The notes under the pieces: generated by a model
The model's database searches: none
What the model was told of the DNA's origin: nothing
The model's input: only the letters and a program-made list of their open reading frames with translations
Program-made: the position numbers and the translations under genes
Source: DATFXF01 sp035258565
GTDB lineage: Bacteria; Acidobacteriota; Terriglobia; Acidiferrales; UBA7541
DNA length: 43,697 nucleotides
Direction of reading: 5' to 3'
Assembly: GCA_035258565.1 (NCBI GenBank)
Contig: DATFXF010000065.1
Span: 1 to 43,697, forward strand
Shown here: positions 40,551 through 43,697 of the stretch, in pieces
Position numbering within the stretch: the stretch's first letter is position 1
Layout of the letters: the number at the start of each line of letters is the position of its first letter

Positions 40551-41924
40551 CTATCTCCGCCCCTCGCGCTTCTGCGCCACCACCAGGCCGCGCGGCGTGG
40601 GCAGAAAAACGACGGAGAGAAGCCCTTCCTGCTCCAGCCGGAGCGCAGCCTCGCGCACCCCCCGCAGATGTGTGCTCGCATCGTGGATCAGGATGAGGCC
40701 ATGCGGGCTCACTTGTGGAAGAAAACGCCGCACTTCCTGCTCGCGCAGCGGCACATCGCTATCGCTGAACAGGATGTCAATTGTGCCTTGCACGCAAAGG
40801 TTCAGGCTGGATTCGTTGCGATATTCAATCCAGCCGGCTAGACCCGAAGCCTCGATGCGCTCCTTGGTCCGCACATACACCACCGGATCGGATTCGCAAG
40901 TAATCACGCGGCCAAAGCCATTCTCCTTGAGCCCCTCGGCAATCCAGAGCGTGCTGGTGCCCAGGAACGTGCCGGTTTCAACCACGAGCTTTGGCTTGAC
41001 CGTCGTGACCAGGCCTTTTAGGAACTGCAGGACCTCCACCTCGGCGGTCTGCACATCAAACATCCGCCAGTGCTCAGGGTGAGGGCATTCGGGCGTGGGG
41101 CGGTGATACTCGCGCTGAACCACCTCGCCGCGCTTAGCCGTATGCTGCAGAATCCGGTGCGTCGGCTTTTCGCTGCGGAATCGCTGCTTCAATCCCGCGA
41201 GCAGCACGCCACCCAAGATCGTCGAAACCAGACTCGCCACCTGGGCATTCGTCAAGCCAAAAAAAGATCGCGGGTTGATACGAATGAACTCCACCAGAAA
41301 CCTCGCCAGCCCGGTGAGGATCAGGTAGTTCGCGAAGATCTCCCCCATCGGCCGCGGCCCGCGCAACGATTTCACCCCCTGCCGCCAGAGATAATAGGCG
41401 ATGGGCAAAGAGACGAGGAACTCGTAGATTGGGGTTGGGTGGACCCGCTCGATCGTGGGCACTAGCCCGTACGGGAAACTCATGCCCCAGGGAAGCGACG
41501 TGGGGATTCCATAATCCCCATCGCCAGAGATCAGGCATCCGATGCGACCCACGCCATACCCGAGTGCTGCTGAGGGCGAGGCCAGATCCAGCATTTGGAG
41601 CACAGAGATGCGATAGTGCTTGGCCAACAGAATGAGGGTCACCAGCCCCCCCAGGAATCCGCCGAACCACGCGAAGCCCATCTGGCTGATCAAGAGGGAC
41701 CACGGACGGGCCAAGAATTCACTTGGTGACTCGAGCAAGTGGTAGAGCTTGGACCCTGCCAGCCCCGCCAAACCCGTCAAACCGATGATCGTGTGGGGAT
41801 CCGCGGGAATCTCCCGTCGGCGCAAGTCAGCCCGTAGAACGAACAGGGCGCAGAGGAGCCCCAGGGCGACAAACAGACCGTAAGTTCCCAGTGTCAACGG
41901 CCCGAGGCGGATGATAGGAACCAT
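40551..41924 (-). CDS. lgt: Lgt (prolipoprotein diacylglyceryl transferase) fused to SAM methyltransferase
   Basis: 457 aa in one uninterrupted frame. Residues 1-248 are Lgt, which transfers diacylglycerol to lipoprotein cysteines in the inner membrane: several helices, FAWFGGFLGGLVTLILLAKH, the signature GYGVGRIGCLISGDGDYGIP, PWGMSFPYG and VHPTPIYEFLVSLPIAYYLW. A linker (about 249-275) leads to a class I methyltransferase like the O-methyltransferase/cephalosporin-hydroxylase group (ECPHPEHWRMFDVQTAEVEV; SAM motif LVVETGTFLGTSTLWIAEGL; VITCESDPVVYVRTKERIEA; DILFSDSDVPLREQEVRRFL; GLILIHDAST). Each half looks complete. Start at ATG 41924 gives a normal Lgt N terminus; 85 upstream codons are open but cysteine- and arginine-rich. 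A missing stop codon between two separate genes cannot be excluded. Confidence 0.87.
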   Translation of the reverse strand: MVPIIRLGPLTLGTYGLFVALGLLCALFVLRADLRRREIPADPHTIIGLTGLAGLAGSKLYHLLESPSEFLARPWSLLISQMGFAWFGGFLGGLVTLILLAKHYRISVLQMLDLASPSAALGYGVGRIGCLISGDGDYGIPTSLPWGMSFPYGLVPTIERVHPTPIYEFLVSLPIAYYLWRQGVKSLRGPRPMGEIFANYLILTGLARFLVEFIRINPRSFFGLTNAQVASLVSTILGGVLLAGLKQRFRSEKPTHRILQHTAKRGEVVQREYHRPTPECPHPEHWRMFDVQTAEVEVLQFLKGLVTTVKPKLVVETGTFLGTSTLWIAEGLKENGFGRVITCESDPVVYVRTKERIEASGLAGWIEYRNESSLNLCVQGTIDILFSDSDVPLREQEVRRFLPQVSPHGLILIHDASTHLRGVREAALRLEQEGLLSVVFLPTPRGLVVAQKREGRR

Positions 41925-42048
41925 GCCTAAATCCGGAAGAGCTCCCAGGCGCAGTATACACGATGCGCCACACCGCCTGCGGCATGCGGGATGCTCGCTG
42001 GATGCCGGGCAACGGGGGCAAGTCGTAAGCGCGAGGCGGCGAAAGGGG

Positions 42049-42870
42049 CTAGCCCTTGAACTTGCGGCGCAAGGCCGCCAGGCCCGCCAGTCCCGAGCCC
42101 ACCAAAAGCAGCGTGCCGGGCTCAGGGGTGGGAGCCACAGGCACGGGCGGCGGATTCTTCGGCGGGTTTCCACTGACAAGCGGGACCAAGGGGATCACCG
42201 GAACAAAATCAATGCCTGAAACCGGAGGGTTCGGCGGAGTGGGCGGAATCAATGCTGCGATGACTTCTCTCGACGCAGGGTCTAAGGGCGCGTTGAGCTC
42301 CTTCGGCGAAGGCTCGTCGGGCGAAGTCCTCGGCTGGGGTTTTTCCGAGACGCGGTTCGCGCACCGGGTTCTTGCGTAACTTTTGCCGTCGGTGATCAAA
42401 GACTCACCTTTCGCGAGCCGCATCTTCTTCATCGTCCAAAAGACCTTGTTGCCCAAACGATAAGAGACATAAGCCAGCTTGTCTTCACGAAGCTTCACCA
42501 CGCGGGCGTGTTCGGAGTCGAATCCAGCATAGTGTTTGGCCACGATCGGATCCTTCGCGATCGCGAGCTTCAACTCCTCGGGGCTACGCACGCCTCCGCC
42601 AACGACTGAGTAGGGGTAGACCTGGCGATGCCGATCCTTACTGTCAGGCTCAATCGATATGGAAGCGCTGAAATCGAGAGGTCTGTTGTTCGCGCTCTCC
42701 GTGAGAATGGGCTCGGTTCTCGGCCCAGGGGTGTGCGAAGCGATCAGAAAAAGTCCCAGTACTGCTAAAACTGCCAGGACGAAACCGGCAACTGCTGCCC
42801 GCGTTTTGAAATGTTTCCGTCGGCGTCCATGGTGCAAATGTCTCGACAAGGGGCTGGTCCTGATCTCCAC
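42049..42870 (-). CDS. PEP-CTERM sorted protein
   Basis: 273 aa exported protein. The N terminus is basic and followed by a membrane-spanning signal (AVAGFVLAVLAVLGLFLIAS). The middle is a soluble domain I do not recognise (VYPYSVVGGGVRSPEELKLA; KVFWTMKKMRLAKGESLITD; a single CxN-type cysteine). A long proline-rich stalk (PPTPPNPPVSGIDFVPVIPL) ends in the sorting signal PEPGTLLLVGSGLAGLAALR plus RKFKG: PEP motif, hydrophobic helix, basic tail, recognised by exosortase EpsH/XrtA-type enzymes in exopolysaccharide-producing bacteria. The start is GTG with GGAG 7 nt upstream. No exosortase gene is in the window. Confidence 0.85.
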   Translation of the reverse strand: MEIRTSPLSRHLHHGRRRKHFKTRAAVAGFVLAVLAVLGLFLIASHTPGPRTEPILTESANNRPLDFSASISIEPDSKDRHRQVYPYSVVGGGVRSPEELKLAIAKDPIVAKHYAGFDSEHARVVKLREDKLAYVSYRLGNKVFWTMKKMRLAKGESLITDGKSYARTRCANRVSEKPQPRTSPDEPSPKELNAPLDPASREVIAALIPPTPPNPPVSGIDFVPVIPLVPLVSGNPPKNPPPVPVAPTPEPGTLLLVGSGLAGLAALRRKFKG

Positions 42871-43368
42871 TCAGAATCTCCGCAATCTCTGTGCCATTCG
42901 TGAGACTCTCTGATACGTTGAGAGATAGGCGGAAAAACGAGACCTCAAACTTCAACAGAGTTCCCGCGCTTTCCCGCTTTGTGCAAAACCTTGCCGTAAT
43001 TGCTGTGACCGCACCCTCCAGGTGACACTTTTTCGAACTCGCCACAGTCGGACAAGCCCACGCTAGTGATGGCACGCGCGAAGTTGGCTTGTCATTTGAT
43101 GAGGGAAGCATCGAACTTTGACTTGGACCCGCGGTGTAGGCGGGCAACCATATGCGTGGCCTCTCCCGCGGTTGGTCGTCGCCTGGGTTGTACTGCGCGG
43201 CGAACTGAGTCCATGAGCGATTGTGGAGATACGAGGAGACAGAAAACAGCTGCGCCTGGAGAGGCTCGAAGTGATCGACGCGGTTGAGCAATCTAGGGTG
43301 AGGCACCGAGCAGTGAACAAGACGCTCGTTGGCGGTGTCTTAGCGGTAGGATCGAGGAGGAATCTACA
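42871..43368. other. Divergent intergenic region
   Basis: 498 bp between the PEP-CTERM gene (leftward) and the secreted-protein gene (rightward). A 218-codon minus-strand frame at 42650-43306 overlaps the PEP-CTERM gene in another frame; its sequence is serine-, proline- and arginine-rich without domain features, and I regard it as non-coding. Promoters for both genes must lie here but I cannot place them with confidence. Confidence 0.4.
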
Positions 43369-43697
43369 ATGAACCGACTTGCTGCTATCGCGTTTCTCGA
43401 AGTCTTGTCGCTTGTGGCGCCCCAGGTGAGCGGGAAGGAAGTCACGACGCCGAATGCAACCGGCCAGTGCCCGCCCCCGGCCGTGCTGGTCTCCTTTCTG
43501 GGCTTTACGGAGGCGCAGGCGGCGCAATTCCGACAACTGCTGAGCCAATTTGAGACCACCATGCTTCCTCTCGAGGAACAAATTGCCTCCCGGCAGGCTC
43601 AACTGGATAGCCTGCTGGATAAGCCCGAACCGAATCCGGCGGAGATCGTTGGGCTGGTCCTGGAGATACGCGCGCTCAAGCACCAGGTCGCGCAGGC
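43369..43697 (+). CDS. Small secreted protein, possibly Spy/CpxP-like (cut by window end)
   Basis: The first 109 codons are visible. The ATG follows GAGGAGG at 9 nt spacing. The N terminus is a signal-peptide-like segment (MNRLAAIAFLEVLSLVAPQV), then a short region with one Cys-Pro (TGQCPPPAVLVSFLGFT) and a helix- and glutamine-rich part (EAQAAQFRQLLSQFETTMLP; LEEQIASRQAQLDSLLDKPE; IVGLVLEIRALKHQVAQ). The heptad-like helices and repeated LxxQ/QxxxL pattern resemble periplasmic Spy/CpxP-type chaperone or heavy-metal-resistance proteins, but the end is missing and the assignment is tentative. Confidence 0.75.
   Translation, partial: MNRLAAIAFLEVLSLVAPQVSGKEVTTPNATGQCPPPAVLVSFLGFTEAQAAQFRQLLSQFETTMLPLEEQIASRQAQLDSLLDKPEPNPAEIVGLVLEIRALKHQVAQ

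Noticed and set aside
42650..43306. 218-codon minus-strand frame upstream of the PEP-CTERM gene
   Set aside because: It overlaps the PEP-CTERM signal region in another frame, is rich in Ser, Pro and Arg, and has no recognisable domain or good start signal.
1..43697. tRNA, rRNA, CRISPR arrays, insertion sequences, phage genes
   Set aside because: Looked for T-loop patterns, regularly spaced direct repeats, transposase or integrase motifs and terminal repeats by eye and saw none. A tRNA in an intergenic gap could still be missed without a covariance-model search.

Overview
The window looks like a chromosomal segment from an Acidobacteriota-type bacterium. This is inferred from a very large Oar-like TonB-dependent receptor with an N-terminal carboxypeptidase-regulatory domain, a PEP-CTERM protein, an S46 dipeptidyl peptidase, MacB-type export genes and GC-rich codon use. 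No 16S gene or other decisive marker is present. I saw no tRNA, rRNA, CRISPR array, insertion sequence or phage gene, so this reads as core or lightly accessory chromosome.

Layout, left to right. 1-6 kb: an apparently empty 700 bp stretch, a two-BON-domain secreted protein broken by a 1-nt frameshift, then a four-gene export operon (periplasmic adaptor, ATPase, two FtsX/MacB-like permeases). 6-8 kb: msrA and mbfA (rubrerythrin-VIT1 iron exporter), both oxidative-stress or iron functions. 8-14 kb, minus strand: a LysR regulator and gltB, then a short candidate transcription unit (small ORF, intrinsic terminator) whose upstream element is a diverged copy of the one in front of gltB. 14-19.5 kb: a lipid/polyketide locus. 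A ketosynthase and an acyl carrier protein point left; YceI, a type III polyketide synthase, an ICMT-like methyltransferase and an FAD oxidoreductase point right. The last three match the SrsABC/BpsAB logic of phenolic lipid or alkylpyrone synthesis.

19.5-28 kb, minus strand: a tightly packed operon, HAD hydrolase - zwf - pgl - glk - MOSC protein - zinc-ribbon membrane protein - flavoprotein/polyferredoxin fusion - HExxH membrane protein. The sugar genes would feed glucose into 6-phosphogluconate with NADPH production, and the fusion protein is a plausible consumer of those electrons. The last gene carries an in-frame TGA.

28-31.4 kb: a YggX-like protein, then a minus-strand pair of a radical SAM protein and an ATP-grasp enzyme. 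The radical SAM gene is the most striking item. Its apparent stop is a TGA followed in frame by codons giving C-U-A-E-P and 22 more residues, with a 6-bp hairpin at the right distance to be a bacterial SECIS element. It is best read as a selenoprotein of the CUAEP-tail radical SAM type.

31.5-43.7 kb: aconitase, a small membrane protein, an S46 (DPP7-like) peptidase, the Oar-like receptor with a clear terminator, a single-ORF fusion of Lgt (prolipoprotein diacylglyceryl transferase) to a SAM methyltransferase, a PEP-CTERM protein, and the start of a small secreted protein cut by the window edge.
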